A DNA stretch of 64,000 bases from Ignelater luminosus (Eukaryota > Arthropoda > Insecta > Coleoptera > Elateridae). The notes under the pieces are model-generated. The model worked only from the letters and a program-made list of their open reading frames with translations. It ran no database searches and had not been told where the DNA came from. The stretch is taken from assembly GCA_011009095.1 (NCBI GenBank), contig VTPC01090026.1:172145-236144 (forward strand), given 5' to 3'. Shown piece by piece: positions 1 through 11,083 of this stretch (its first letter is position 1; each line of letters begins with the position of its first letter). The position numbers were made by a program, and so were the translations under genes.

Positions 1-3000
1 CTGATAACAACATTTTAATTGAGTGACTCCCTGTAATTATGCATATTGCGATTAAAGTACGTACATTCGAATTTATTTATTATTATATAGCATACTGCAC
101 AATTCATTAAGGTAGAATTCATATTTGCTTAGTATGCACTCTAATGCATTAGTGGCGCTATTATTACATCGAAGTCATATGCTACAACGCGTACCTATTA
201 CATTAGAGGCCTGCAACTCGATTAATTTTTGCATATAAATATGGACTTTGTATTGCTGCTACACAAAACATTGATACGATGAAAATTCATCTAGTCCTTT
301 GGAATTCTGAAAATAAACATCTTTTTTTTAATCTGATTCATTTCAAGTTATTTATATTACAATTGTTTTGGAACCTCGAGCCGCATATTATTGTTATAAA
401 ATAATAAAGCATTTAACATCATAGAGTTTAATAGATCCCAAGACGAACTACTAACATGAATAGCAAAATATAATCATTCGTTACACAAAATCTGCAACTG
501 CAACAAAACTGTACTTAAAAACATTAGAGTGTTGTCTGTTAGAAGACAGAAGAAAGTAGGAAAGTTCACTTCACAAGAAAGTGTTTTTTTCCTTGTGTTA
601 GGATTAACAATTTATAATGATAAATTTAGCAGAATCAGTTGGATATGCTCAACTAAACGAATGGAAGAATTCTTAACTGTTGCTACATTGAACGAAACAT
701 TTTGTTGAATTTTTGAATTCGACATTAGAAAAACCTATTCTTCTTAATCTAGATAAGCAGATGAACTATAGCATCCACACAACTAACAAGACACAATTGT
801 TATATCAAACTTTCATAAAACCTTCCAAAACAGCTATCCATTGTTCTTTCAAGATATGGTTGAGGAAAAATCTAAGACTCAGAATTTTCGATATATGGAG
901 TGCTGGTGCTTAAGCTGCTATATAGACTGTATTGCATTTAAGGATCTAAAATTTTTGAGTTCTTCTATCTCCAAGGTAACCGATAAGGTGTACAGCATAA
1001 GCTCAACTGCTGCAGACGATTTTACAACATCATCCATTACAAAACTGCTTAGAAAACTATAAATCTTCAAGAAAAAACTTTGCTTATGGAAAACCAATCA
1101 ATTCTGAAGATTGTCCATTATCAAAAAAATTGGTTTCAGTTAGGAAACAAAAATGTCAAAAAAGCAAAAAAATAACGTCGCAATTACACAGAAGGATATT
1201 AGAAGAAAATATCTTGATGAGCAACTCGACAAAACTTAAAACCCGTCAACGACATTAAAAAACAGAAATAAGAAATTTAAGCAACAGAATTCGTCTAGCA
1301 CGTAAGCGACAACCTTGAAAAAATTTTATAAAGGCTGGATTGAATGCCCTATGGTATGTGCAAAAAGCAAAATTATTTATGTCTTAAACAGTCCGTGTAG
1401 TCGTTGAGATTTCAATAATTTTCTAGATAGGAAAATTAGATTAAATAAATGCAAAGGTAAAATAGGAGAATTCCAATAAATAAATCAGGTACACTTCCAA
1501 CACACAGTACAATAATCTGAAAGTTTTCTGGCAAAGGCTGCTCAAGCAAACTCAAGCATGTTTAGAGAAAAAGTTATAGAGTACTAGGTGTGTAACAATT
1601 GTTTACGTTGTAGTCATTTCAATAAACGGTGTTAATGGTCTTTGTAAACACTGCAATAAAGATTTTACACTTCGTTGCAGCTTTCTTATCTTGTAAATAG
1701 CAATAAACGGAGAAATTTGGTAAAATTCTAGACACATTCTAGCAAAATGTTGTTAGTGTTGTTAACCAATCGAGGTTTTATCAAACCATAATAGCGCCAA
1801 ACGTCATGAGAGCAATCATTTTATGACAAATCAATCGTCAGAACAATCCGTTAGCTCCGATACTAAAACAGAAACAAATTTAGAATGAAATAATATACCT
1901 TCGGTTGAGGTGTATGAACTTCAAACCTAACCGTCTAATCTAATTAATTTAACCAAAATTGTATTACATATATAACATGCGATCATTAAAATTTATGTTC
2001 CCAATAGGCTGTGAAATTTGTTCATAGGGCGTGGCTTAGACACAACCCATGCCCACACATAACCTATAAACTGATGATTTTGCATTGTTTTTAATGCAAA
2101 CTGCCAATTTGATAAATAATTTTCCGGAATAAACTAAGGCATGATCTTTTTTCCATAGCCTCCTGGAAACTTAAATTTTAATGATCTCATGTTTTTAACT
2201 CTTGAGTCGGCAGTAGGGCAGTTGTAAGTTGACAAATGCTTTTTGCTAAAGTACGAAGTTTCTACAAGTATATACAGACCTCACTCAAGAATGGATTGTT
2301 AGTAAATGCAAGAACGGGTGTGGTATTTTGGACATTACACAAGACATTAGAACATTACAGCGATGGTCACTTTCTCTCCTTCAAAAGGAAGCAGAAATCG
2401 TGCAAATGAATACACAATTTTGAACATTTTTGCCGTAAGTTCCGTGCTTTCAAAAAATATCAGAGGCATTACAATAAACCAAAAAACATGGTGAAAGTGT
2501 AATGCACGAATTTGTGCTCAAAAGCTTGTTGGAAATCTCGTAACGAAAACCCAAATACTAGCTACACGCACCTATTCCTAGAGTAAAATCGTAACATTCA
2601 AGAATATTCACAAAGGAAAGCACTTTCAAAACTCCATGACTAGCTGCATACGGTGTAAGGAGACAGAGAGTTTTGGAAAACATAGTCAATTTCCTGTTCA
2701 ATTTAAGATTCCTGTCTTTGAGTTAAGGTTCGACGAGAGAGGAACAAAATGTCCAAACAATCTATAAATATCAGCGAATGTAACTTTCCTCTGATCTTGG
2801 CATGGTAAATTCTTATCACGTTGACTAGGTCAAGAACTGCAAAAATGCTTGGTGAGTTTTCAAAGTACTTTAACAAAAAAGTACAAAACGTTGCCTCCGG
2901 TTACGGTAACGTTCTCGTAATATTTGATGAGTATTGGCGTCTCTCTATAATAGGAGGGATCTAGAAAAACAAATTCAAGAAGTGTGTCGCTGTTCAAAGG

Positions 3001-5493
3001 GTTCTGACCAGTTCCGGTCTGCTATTATCTAATGAGAGTTGTGTCCGTTCAACTAGCTAAATACACTACGGTGACTACCTGTCAGAAATGTACTATTAGG
3101 AAATTGATATATTTGTTACCCTGTACACTTACATGATTCCGCTCTTAGTGCATTATTTTTCAGAAACTACCCTTTTCAATATCTGGGAGATGAGTCCCAT
3201 GACAAGAAACTGAAGATCCATCCCGGCATCAGAAGCATTGGAGATGTTTGAAGGTTTTCAAAACGATGTGGTTCAGAGTTCAGTGGCTGTAATGTCAAAG
3301 TTTAGGAGACTTGCCGTTCAACCGTTCTTCTCCGAGGCTTCTCTCAAAAACTACCTGTTGGTAATTTTCAAAGAGGTACGTACTTACAAAAAGTAAACTA
3401 AGTACTGCTCACGGGTTGGTCCTTGTTTTGTGCGTTTGTACGTGGAAAAATATCTATGTTGTTCAGCCTCGACTACCAATGCCAGAGAATATTTAATGGA
3501 GTGATTGGTTTGAGTCTTTGATGATGTTGAATGCCGTCGCTAAAGGACATTGTAGTTCCCGAATGTGCCGTGCTATGATTTTGCAAAAGCCGTTGTTTAA
3601 ATATTATTTAGATATAGCTGCATAATTTACCATTACAGTTCAAAAATCTTTAAATATACTGCACATCATTCTAATTTTTTTATTCTTAAATCATTATCAA
3701 AAATACCATACATCATGTAGGTTCTTAAATTTTGTCTAGGCAATTTTAGAAATTTCAACAAACATTCTTTCCTACCTCAAGAGGTATTACGTTAGTGGTA
3801 TTTTTGTTTATTTGACTGCATTCACAAGCATAAAGATCATACCGTTACAAGGTTATATTATGTTACTGACATTTGTAGATATGCCTTCATCTTGACCTTA
3901 ATTTTGCTGGTCGAAATTCCGTTCTGGCCACAGCGACTTTTGGATTCGGCGGAGTCAGAATATCCAAAATCGTCATTTACTTAATTGTTACTCTAAAAGC
4001 CTTTTGCATTGCGCTTTCGCGTGATCCTGGGCTTATAAATAGCGTAAATCAATAATTAATAATAAATAAAAGCACTACATACTGTCAACTTCTCAAGATA
4101 TAATTAATTATAAATTTGTCAATGATGTAGTGTGTTGGCATTGTTAGATTCAAGTTCTCAATCAAATTTTGTAACAAAGTTTGTGTGATAAATTTGATGT
4201 GCATGAAGCGAAGGTATCAATGGGTGATATCAGGCAATGTTGCACTCAAGTTACTAAAATTTCAATTCCAACCTGCTGATGTAGAAGGTAAAAACATAAG
4301 AATACCAAATAAGACTCTTGCAGTGCTGTAGGATGTAAAACTGGATTGTATTTAGAAAGCTACAGTAGAAAAGCAAACAAGGTTTTATTTAATAAAGTTA
4401 ATGGAATTTCTTAGTTTTTATTGATTTGCTAGTAAATGAAAAAAAGTGCCAAATAAGTCTTAGACAAAGAGGAAATATAGTTAAATCAGCAATGTTGTGG
4501 CTTTGTTATATCTTCTCAGCTACTCATTCGTGTTCACGTGTAGAGTTTAAATCAGTCAGTAGTCAGTCTCTTTAAAATCTACAGATACTAATTATTGCAC
4601 CCAAATAGTATTTGCGGTTTTCAGAGATAATCCTCCTAATTTTTCTTTCAATAGTCTTGTCTGCATTTTAACCTTATTTTTGTTGTTTTATGTTTTGATC
4701 TTATTTTATTCAAAGTGTATATGATACATAATAAATTTAACGATTAAACAAACTCACTGCAATGATCAAACTGTGGTTATTACATTTGCTTTAAAATCTG
4801 GGAAATCTAAAGGTGTTTCTACTTGAGACTTGTGACTTTTTAACTAAAATGTAAATCTAAATTGAAAGTTTAGAATTTTTAGTTTTCAGAATTTTGAACT
4901 TCCACATCATTTCCTTTCAGAAATCAATGTAGTTCTGTCATACTTACTAATGAGACAATCTATTTATTTATTTAAGCTCTAAATCAATAGAACCACTGTC
5001 GAAGTTTTCACACCTGAACATAAAAATATTTTTTAGAAACAGTCTTGTAGTAAGTATAACTTTGTAACTAGCTAGTAAAGAAATTAATTTTTCACGTTGT
5101 CTTACATACCAGAAGATTAAAAGGTCAATGGATCAGATGTGATGTTTAGCTAAACTAAAACGGTGATAATTACTTTAACTGAAAACTCACAAACTCAACA
5201 CAGGGGCAAGATTTAGACCTTGGTTTAACTAACCGAGAAATCTAGACACTTACTAGGCAATTAAAAGCCCTATGTTCAAGAAGGCAAAAATGTATCAAAA
5301 AGAAAATAACTTTCTTTCGTTAGACCAATACTTTTTAAAAAAGAGTATAAAAAATCAAAAGCTTCAAATACACGAATCTACACTTTATCACCTTTTTCAT
5401 TTTATTTAAATGTGTAAAAAAAGTTTATTTCAGCAGAGGAAAAGCCCCTATTCGGAACCAATATTGTAGGTATCTGCAATTAATCAAACTCAC
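1..5493. other. AT-rich stretch without a recognisable gene
   Basis: This is low-complexity, intron-like or intergenic DNA. Open frames are short (at most about 75 codons, for example 841-1062 +) and match no family I know. The stretch 3170-3400 is slightly richer in GC and has short open runs, but no motif. No terminal inverted repeats, RNA genes or splice-bounded exons were found, although diverged transposon remains could be missed by eye. Confidence 0.5.
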
Positions 5494-5550
5494 CGCATTG
5501 ACGGCCGTCATGTCCTTTGGCGCAGGTTCCGATTCAGCTAGGCTGTCACT
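5494..5550 (-). CDS. Candidate 57-nt internal exon of an unidentified host gene
   Basis: On the minus strand a GC-rich 57-base block stands out from AT-rich surroundings. It is preceded by a pyrimidine-rich tract ending in the acceptor TTGCAG (5551-5556) and followed by the donor GTGAGT (5488-5493), close to the insect consensus. The block is exactly 19 codons, has no stop in phase 0 and reads SDSLAESEPAPKDMTAVNA, so skipping it would keep the frame. That fits a short cassette exon encoding an acidic, proline-containing linker. I do not recognise the protein, and no other exon of it is identified in the window. It could be a chance match: the evidence is the two splice sites, the open phase-0 frame and the base composition. 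Confidence 0.45.
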
Positions 5551-7239
5551 CTGCAACAGAATTATATAAATTAATTTTTTATGTATACACAGGAAATTCT
5601 AACTGTTTTTATAAAAGTCAACTTCACTTTTTAACAGGAAAAACATTTATGCCCCCTTTTTCCTTTTTTCTGTCTAGGCGTTTTTGCTAGAAAAATCGAT
5701 TAATTTGTCAAGATTCTTCCTCCATTTGTTGTCGTTGTTGAAGGTCAAAAGAAGATTAATTTTTTTTATGTTCTTAAGTTCTTGTACATTGCCCGTAAAC
5801 GCAAACCTATAGTGACACAGGAAAAATTGGAAAAGCAAACAAAACGAATTTTTTGCACTTTAGTGCATAGATTCCGAAGTCAGTTTTAATATTCAGAGGC
5901 ACCTTCTAAGTAGTATCTTAAAATGTTCTTAACGTTTCATTATCTCAAATTCTATTAAATGCTGGAACAGTTACAACAGTAACTACAGATCACATAAAAC
6001 CGTGAAATACTAATTTAACAGTGGAACACGCTTTCATTAACAGGAACATTATTCTTCGTAAAATCGTGAAGGAGAAAAGTAAAGAGTAAACGTAAAGAAG
6101 TTCAATTATGACTTAGAATGAGAATTTCAGCATTACACAAAACCGCTTTTGAATTTTCAGAAACAGAACAAGAAAACCTTCCCATCTACTATTTAATATA
6201 TATAGAGAGAGGATGGAATTAAAATTGAAATACAAATAAAATTTAATAGGACAAAGTTGAAGTTAAATTAGATAATTTCAAAAATTACTTTTAAAAAAAG
6301 AATAAGAAGAAAATAGTGATAGTATACGTTTTAAGTTTCAACAAAAGAGAATCTTTCCAGCAGCCATTAGATTTGAAACTAAGCCACCTACAATAACAAT
6401 ATAAAACTTGAGTACCCACTTCAAGAACTCGCAGAACAATTATGACTTTCTGAACGTACCCACTCATTCTTTTGTTACAAAATGATGTTGTTTTGTCTTA
6501 AAACGACTCAATTATCCTTAATTCATCCAAAGAGTTTCTTTTTGTATTTATTTGGAGTTATTGTCTTTCAACTGATTAAATACGTAGTAACTCATAAGTA
6601 CATAGGTAGTGGAAATTTCGTTATTCCGTTTATAACTAAAGCACTTAATACAAAAACTTTTCAATCCTAGTAGCGTGCCTATAATCACATACTTGTAATT
6701 CCTTTATGTTGTTCAGAACAAACATTAATTTTCTAGCTTGTCTCTATTATTATTTTGTGGTATACATTAGTTTTGTTTTGCGTGCATTCTAAGGACCTTT
6801 AACAACCGTAGAGGTATAAATTAAGAAATATTTTTTTAATGTGGAGTATATCTTGAAACATTTTAATATTAGAAGAACAATACTTAGCGTGTCTATTTAG
6901 AAAATCAGAACCTTTCTGTATGTCACGGGGTGTAATTCTTTGATTATTTCAGAAAAATCACAGCTGGTTGATATCGATCTGATAATACGTAAAAGATACA
7001 CAAAAGTCAACAAAAGAATGAACTTCAAAACCAAAATTTTATTTCCTGATATCTGCAAACGTTGAATGATTTTTAATTACAGTAAAACAAGACTGGAAGT
7101 TCAGAGATTAGAAACGCTGGAGATTCACTATTAGAAAACGAAAGAGAAGAAAAGTTGATTCTAAAGAGCAACAGAAATCCTGGTGGAGGCTTTTTACTTT
7201 TAATTTTGTACAATAGGTTTTTGATAATTTTGAAAACAT
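5551..7239. other. AT-rich stretch without a recognisable gene
   Basis: Apart from the acceptor side of the candidate exon at its left edge, this holds only short open frames, such as 6482-6670 +, that look like chance. About 7140-7240 may already be LINE-derived, but I could not confirm any coding match there. Confidence 0.5.
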
Positions 7240-7254
7240 AATTGAGGTTTAGGT

Positions 7255-7848
7255 TTTAACAGTACAATAATCAGGCTATTCAACAAAGTCACAAACCGTA
7301 AAGTAAGACAGAACATCGATCGCAGAATAGGAGAAGATCAAAATGGATTTACACCTAACAGGTCCGGTATAGATAATTTCTTTATTTTACAACAGTTATT
7401 GGAAAAGTTCATAACAGTAGACAAGGAAACACATTTAGCATTTGTAAACCTCGAAGAGGTTTACGATCCTGTTCCTAGGACAAGGCTATGAGAAGCCTTG
7501 GAAGAACTAAATATCGATAGCCGCTTCCTAAAGATCATAATGGAAATGTATAAAGATAACACCGTACAAATTAAAAAACCTCTACACTTTCGTACCCTAT
7601 TAAGGTCACAAAGGGACTCAGGCAGGGCTGCAGCATGTCTTCTCTCTTATTTAATCTGTACATAGAAGCTGTTCTTAGAAACTGGAAGGAAAGATGTGGC
7701 GGAATGGGAATTTCAGTAAATAACGATACGCTGTTTTTGCTTAGTTTTGCAGATGTCCAGGTTGTGATTGCCCCGGACTCAAAGCTGTATTTGTTGTATC
7801 AGGAATATCCAAATGGGGGCTACAGATGAGCTTAACAAAAACAAAATA
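7255..7848 (+). pseudogene. LINE reverse transcriptase, central part
   Basis: This encodes the fingers and palm of a LINE reverse transcriptase, which would copy its RNA at a nicked target. Visible blocks are GEDQNGFTPNRS (block 2-like, about 7335), AFVNLEEVYDPVPRTRL (the A motif, where a family Asp is replaced), KGLRQGCSMSSLLFNLYIE (about 7608-7670) and SFADVQVVIA at 7743-7772, the FADD box with the last aspartate changed to valine (GTC at 7755). A stop interrupts the frame near 7488, and a frameshift lies between about 7570 and 7605. The catalytic change and the breaks make it inactive. The frame stops at 7848 because a mariner inserted there. Confidence 0.8.
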
Positions 7849-7874
7849 CGAGGATTGCTATTTATATTTCTGGC
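7849..7874 (+). repeat. Mariner left terminal inverted repeat
   Basis: This 26-bp end, lying downstream of the transposase stop, is CGAGGATTGC followed by an AT-rich stretch ending CTGGC. Its reverse complement matches 9091-9116 at 25 of 26 positions. It abuts TA at 7847-7848. Confidence 0.95.
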
Positions 7875-7914
7875 ATAACAATGAAAAAACAAGTATTTAT
7901 GATCGAAACTAGTT

Positions 7915-8952
7915 TTATTGTTTTTCAAAATATTCTCCATTAAGATTGATACACTTTTCCATGCGTTTGAACCAATTTTCGAAGCACTTTTTCCACTCTG
8001 AGGCAGCTCCAAAATATGCGTTTTGAAACAAAAAAACGGCTTCTTCTGGTGTTGAAAATCGTTGACCACGCAGTTTGTTTTTGATGTACGGGAATAAACA
8101 GAAGTCATTGGGTGCCAAATCAGGGCTGTATGGTGGATGGCCCATCAACTCGACCTTCTGGCTGGTTAAATATTCAATTGTTTGAGCAGCGGTGTGAGAG
8201 CTTGCATTGTCATGATGAAGAATGATTCGCCTCTTCTTTGAAGTTTTCCGAATTTCTTCAATGACTTCTGGCAAACAAATGGTTGTGTGCCATTCAGAGT
8301 TGACCGTCTTACGTTGCTCTAACGCCACTGTTACCACATGACCGGTAATGCCAAAGACACAGGCAACCATTTGCTTCGATGTGCTTCTTCCGCGAACAAC
8401 TTTTGTTGGATTTGGCTCGTCTTGAAAGACCCACACAGTTGATTGCTGTTTTGTTTCGGGGTCATATGCGTAGATCCATGATTCGTCACCTGTGCAGATG
8501 TTATACACACCTTTCGCAAATTTTTTCAACATTTCAATGCACCAGTCGACGCGAGCCTTCTTTTGAGCATTGGTCAGGTTATGCGGGATCCAAGGGGAAC
8601 AAATTTTTTTTACGGCCAAATGATCATGTAATATCTTGTTGATGCTAGTCATACTAATGCCCAAAGATGCCTCAATCTCACGGTATGTCACATGACGATC
8701 TTGTTTGATCAGTTCACGCACAGCATCGATGTTTTCAGGCACAACGACAGATTTTGAACGGCCTTCACGGATTTCGTCCTGGAGTGAACATCGGCCACGT
8801 TTGAATTCATTATACCAGTTTTTTACAGTGCTGTAGGATGGAGCTTCATCGCTATATAATGTATTAAGTTCATTGATGCACTCTTGTCGTGATAATCCAC
8901 GTCGAAAGTTATGAAAAATAATTGCACGAAAGTATTCACGGATCAATTTCAT
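7915..8952 (-). CDS. Mariner transposase, DD34D, 345 residues
   Basis: A full-length mariner transposase, the enzyme that cuts the element out and inserts it at TA sites. Residues about 1-110 form the paired helix-turn-helix DNA-binding region (EYFRAIIFHNFRRGLSRQEC, then SYSTVKNWYNEFKRGR and VTYREIEASLGIS). The catalytic DDE domain follows: the first Asp is in TGDESW (about residue 155), the second in HHDNASSH (about 249), and the third in HPPYSPDLAPNDF (about 284), so the DD34D triad is intact. The length equals the family norm of about 345. ATG at 8952 starts the typical mariner N-terminus. One oddity lies near residues 309-316: the reading FLFQNAYFGAAS departs from the family, while the neighbouring frame reads the expected FKTHILELPQS. 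This implies two compensating indels. Activity is therefore doubtful despite the open frame. Confidence 0.93.
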   Translation of the reverse strand: MKLIREYFRAIIFHNFRRGLSRQECINELNTLYSDEAPSYSTVKNWYNEFKRGRCSLQDEIREGRSKSVVVPENIDAVRELIKQDRHVTYREIEASLGISMTSINKILHDHLAVKKICSPWIPHNLTNAQKKARVDWCIEMLKKFAKGVYNICTGDESWIYAYDPETKQQSTVWVFQDEPNPTKVVRGRSTSKQMVACVFGITGHVVTVALEQRKTVNSEWHTTICLPEVIEEIRKTSKKRRIILHHDNASSHTAAQTIEYLTSQKVELMGHPPYSPDLAPNDFCLFPYIKNKLRGQRFSTPEEAVFLFQNAYFGAASEWKKCFENWFKRMEKCINLNGEYFEKQ

Positions 8953-9090
8953 TTTTTACTAGGGAATGCACTTTTCAATTAACTGCAAACAACACTAATG
9001 ACAAAATGTTGTGGTTGAGGTTATGTTCAACAATGTAAAGTTTACACCGGAAATGTCAGCTGACGCCTGGAAACAGTCAGTGTTGCCAAG

Positions 9091-9116
9091 GCCAGAAATA
9101 TAAATAGCAACCCTCG
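9091..9116 (-). repeat. Mariner right terminal inverted repeat
   Basis: This is the end upstream of the transposase start. Read on the minus strand it begins CGAGGGTTGC and matches the other end at 25 of 26 positions. TA follows at 9117-9118. The interval 8953-9090 between it and the start codon is the short untranslated leader, where the element's promoter would lie. Confidence 0.95.
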
Positions 9117-9730
9117 TATCTGGTAGTAAACAGCTATACTCATTTTCAAGTTCTGGTTAATAATAACCTTGATATTAATCAAGTGGAGAAATTTAAGTAC
9201 CTAAGAGCATTTAGTGATAAAAATGGATTAGGAGAAGTAGAAATAAAATACAAAATCCAACAAAGTGAGCCTTAATTCACTCTGGTGGAAGAAAAACATT
9301 TCAAATAAAAATAAAAAGAGAGTGGGTAGAGCAATGGTGGAGTCGGCTCCGTGTTATGGGTCGAAAGTATGGACTCCTAACGCAGATTTGACAAGAAGAC
9401 TATTAGCTGCGGAATTGGATTATATCAGAAAAAGTGCGGGAATATAGAGAATAGAAGGAAGAACGACTGAGAAAGTGAGGGCAAGAATGAAAGCAGAAGA
9501 GACAGTGGTGGATAGGATAGAGAGAAGATCCCTGAAATGGTCCGGACATTCAATAAAGATTCCCGAAGAACGATGACCAAAAGGAATATTTCAGTCGGGA
9601 CCACAGGGAAGAAGAAAGCGGGGCAGACCACGCAGATAGGGGAATGAGAATATGAGAAAATCTATGAATGACCGCAACTTATAAAGGAAAAATGCATTGA
9701 ACAGATGAGCCTGGCAAAAAATGACAGGAA
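9117..9730 (+). pseudogene. LINE reverse transcriptase, C-terminal part
   Basis: This continues the LINE protein beyond the mariner. The readable order is VEKFKYL (about 9183), then NSLWWKKNISNKNKKRVGRA with VESAPCYGSKVWT (9265-9375), then LLAAELDYIRKSAGI (9400-9446), and after a stop ERRSLKWSGH.IKIPEER and RRKRGRPRR (about 9520-9640). This order (thumb, then an arginine-rich tail) is what RTE-type insect LINE proteins show. Several stops (near 9445, 9575 and 9640) show decay. It is the same gene as 7255-7848. Confidence 0.75.
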
Positions 9731-9764
9731 TACGGCGAGATGCTGTTAACAATTGAAAACATTG

Positions 9765-9807
9765 TATTTCAATTGTACCCTATATATATGGGTACATAAT
9801 TGAAATA
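9765..9807. repeat. Imperfect hairpin at the LINE 3' end
   Basis: TATTTCAATTGTACCC (9765-9780) is followed by an AT loop and GGGTACATAATTGAAATA (9790-9807), its reverse complement with a 2-nt bulge. It lies just before the A-rich end of the LINE and could be part of its 3' untranslated region. Confidence 0.7.
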
Positions 9808-9810
9808 AAC

Positions 9811-10988
9811 AAACACAGAAAGGAAAACTGCAACAAAAAAAAAATTATATCCAAAAACTACAAGATTTTACATAATTAAGAGCAAAAGCAAAACTTCAGT
9901 AAATACAACAAAAGACTAACAATTTCTTGCAAGTATTGTTTTAATTGAACGATATGCATTGGTTACCAAGAAGTTAGGTTAGTGAACGTTTGTCATAACC
10001 AGACCAGATCCTTGTGTACTACATTCAAGAGACAAGTTAGTTTCCAAACATAGGTTTTAGTTATGCAAAGTCATGTCTATTTTTATTGCTGAACGTCAAC
10101 GTAAATTATAATTTGAAACTTTTTTTGTCAATTCGAAATCTTCAGATAGAAGTTTTAAAAACGCAATACAAATCCATAAGCATGTCATAATACCTATTAT
10201 CATTCTCTAATTATCAGCTGGTCTTGCTCTAAATAATAATTTCTTAAACTAATTCAATCCTGTTTTCGTCAGAGTCGATCGTTTACACTGCATGTAACGA
10301 CGACGTTATTGTACTTTTGATTTTAAAATTTCCTCACAGTAATCCTGCTCCTGTTTCGACAAATTTTTAGAAATAACATTCCTTGTTCTTTTACAGTAAT
10401 GCAGTCCAAAATAGAACAAATAGCCAAACCTCTTCCTTGTTCTGTAAGGAATCTCTTCCAAGAAAGGATCTAGAAGTACCGGAGTTTTTCCAATGAAAGA
10501 CAATTTCATGTTGTCTAAAACAGAAAGTGTGATTTTGTAGATCCACACCCTTATAACGGTAATTTAAGTTAAATATACCCAAATCATTACCTACTATAAG
10601 AAGGGGTTTGACTCCAAGAAAAATAATAGAACCGCGTTTTGCAAGTTTTGGTCTAACCCAAGAACAAGCTTACTAATGAGCCCTGTGTCCCGTTTTAGTT
10701 AAGGCCTAGATAGAGTAAAATATTCAGAAAGAAGGAAGAGATATAGGACCCAGGGCAACAGATACAAACAAAGAGAGGAGAATGGCATAAACACATTGTA
10801 CAGACAAATAGCAAAAGACTGGCGGAAATGGAACATGGAAGAAGAAGACCGTCATGTAAATTACTAAAACTAGATTAAGTTGCGGGCATCAACGTCATAT
10901 ACTTAGTTTATGAAGGTTAGAAAGGCATTTCAGTTTGTTTTTGCTCACGTTCGGCAAATTGGATGAGGTATAAAAACTTGAACCAGCA
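9811..10988. other. No recognisable gene
   Basis: A minus-strand open frame at 10306-10548 (80 codons) reads smoothly but matches nothing I know. About 10720-10860 can be read as a tryptophan- and arginine-containing tail like LINE C-termini (QIAKDWRKWN), too short to call. The rest is AT-rich DNA without motifs. Confidence 0.4.
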
Positions 10989-11083
10989 GTTTGACAGGTT
11001 TATTTGACCCGACAATCCTTTATCACTAAAACGTCGGCCAGAAGGTAGGTATAAGATTGTCGTGTCAAATAAACCTGTTCAGA
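10989..11083. repeat. Strong inverted repeat (hairpin), about 33-bp arms
   Basis: The left arm (10989-11023), reading TTTGACAGGTTTATTTGACC and beyond, pairs with the right arm (11051-11083), which contains GTCAAATAAACCTGTTC. There are only a few mismatches and a loop of about 27 bases. It may be the end of an old foldback element or a transcribed hairpin. No transposase frame or target duplication is attached to it. Confidence 0.75.

Larger units (their letters stand above)
7849..9116 (-). mobile_element. Mariner transposon, near-complete, 1268 bp
   Basis: The element has 26-bp terminal inverted repeats (7849-7874 and 9091-9116) that differ at one position and begin CGAGG(A/G)TTGC. Both ends abut TA (7847-7848 and 9117-9118), the target duplication made by Tc1/mariner elements. 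It holds one transposase frame on the minus strand. The length and layout match a canonical mariner of about 1.3 kb. It sits inside an RTE-type LINE. Removing it together with one TA rejoins the LINE reading frame, so it is the younger insertion. Confidence 0.95.
7240..9810 (+). mobile_element. RTE-type non-LTR retrotransposon, 5'-truncated, split by a mariner
   Basis: Two segments, about 7240-7848 and 9117-9810, belong to one LINE. The left part carries reverse-transcriptase blocks and the right part the C-terminal tail of the same protein. Neither endonuclease nor ORF1 is visible, so the copy is 5'-truncated. It ends shortly after an imperfect hairpin at 9765-9807 followed by an A-rich stretch. 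Clade assignment rests on the tail motifs (a GHVMRMPEERWP-like block and GRRKRGRPRR) and is less certain than the LINE call. The fragment at 53.1-54.3 kb is of the same lineage, sharing the NWK.KC.MM-type block before the FADD box. Confidence 0.8.

Noticed and set aside
8331-8642. Additional frames on both strands inside the mariner
   Set aside because: They lie within the transposase gene in other frames and have no motif of their own.
10720-10860. Possible C-terminal tail of another LINE
   Set aside because: Only a tryptophan-containing fragment (IAKDWRKWN) is seen, with stops and no upstream RT.
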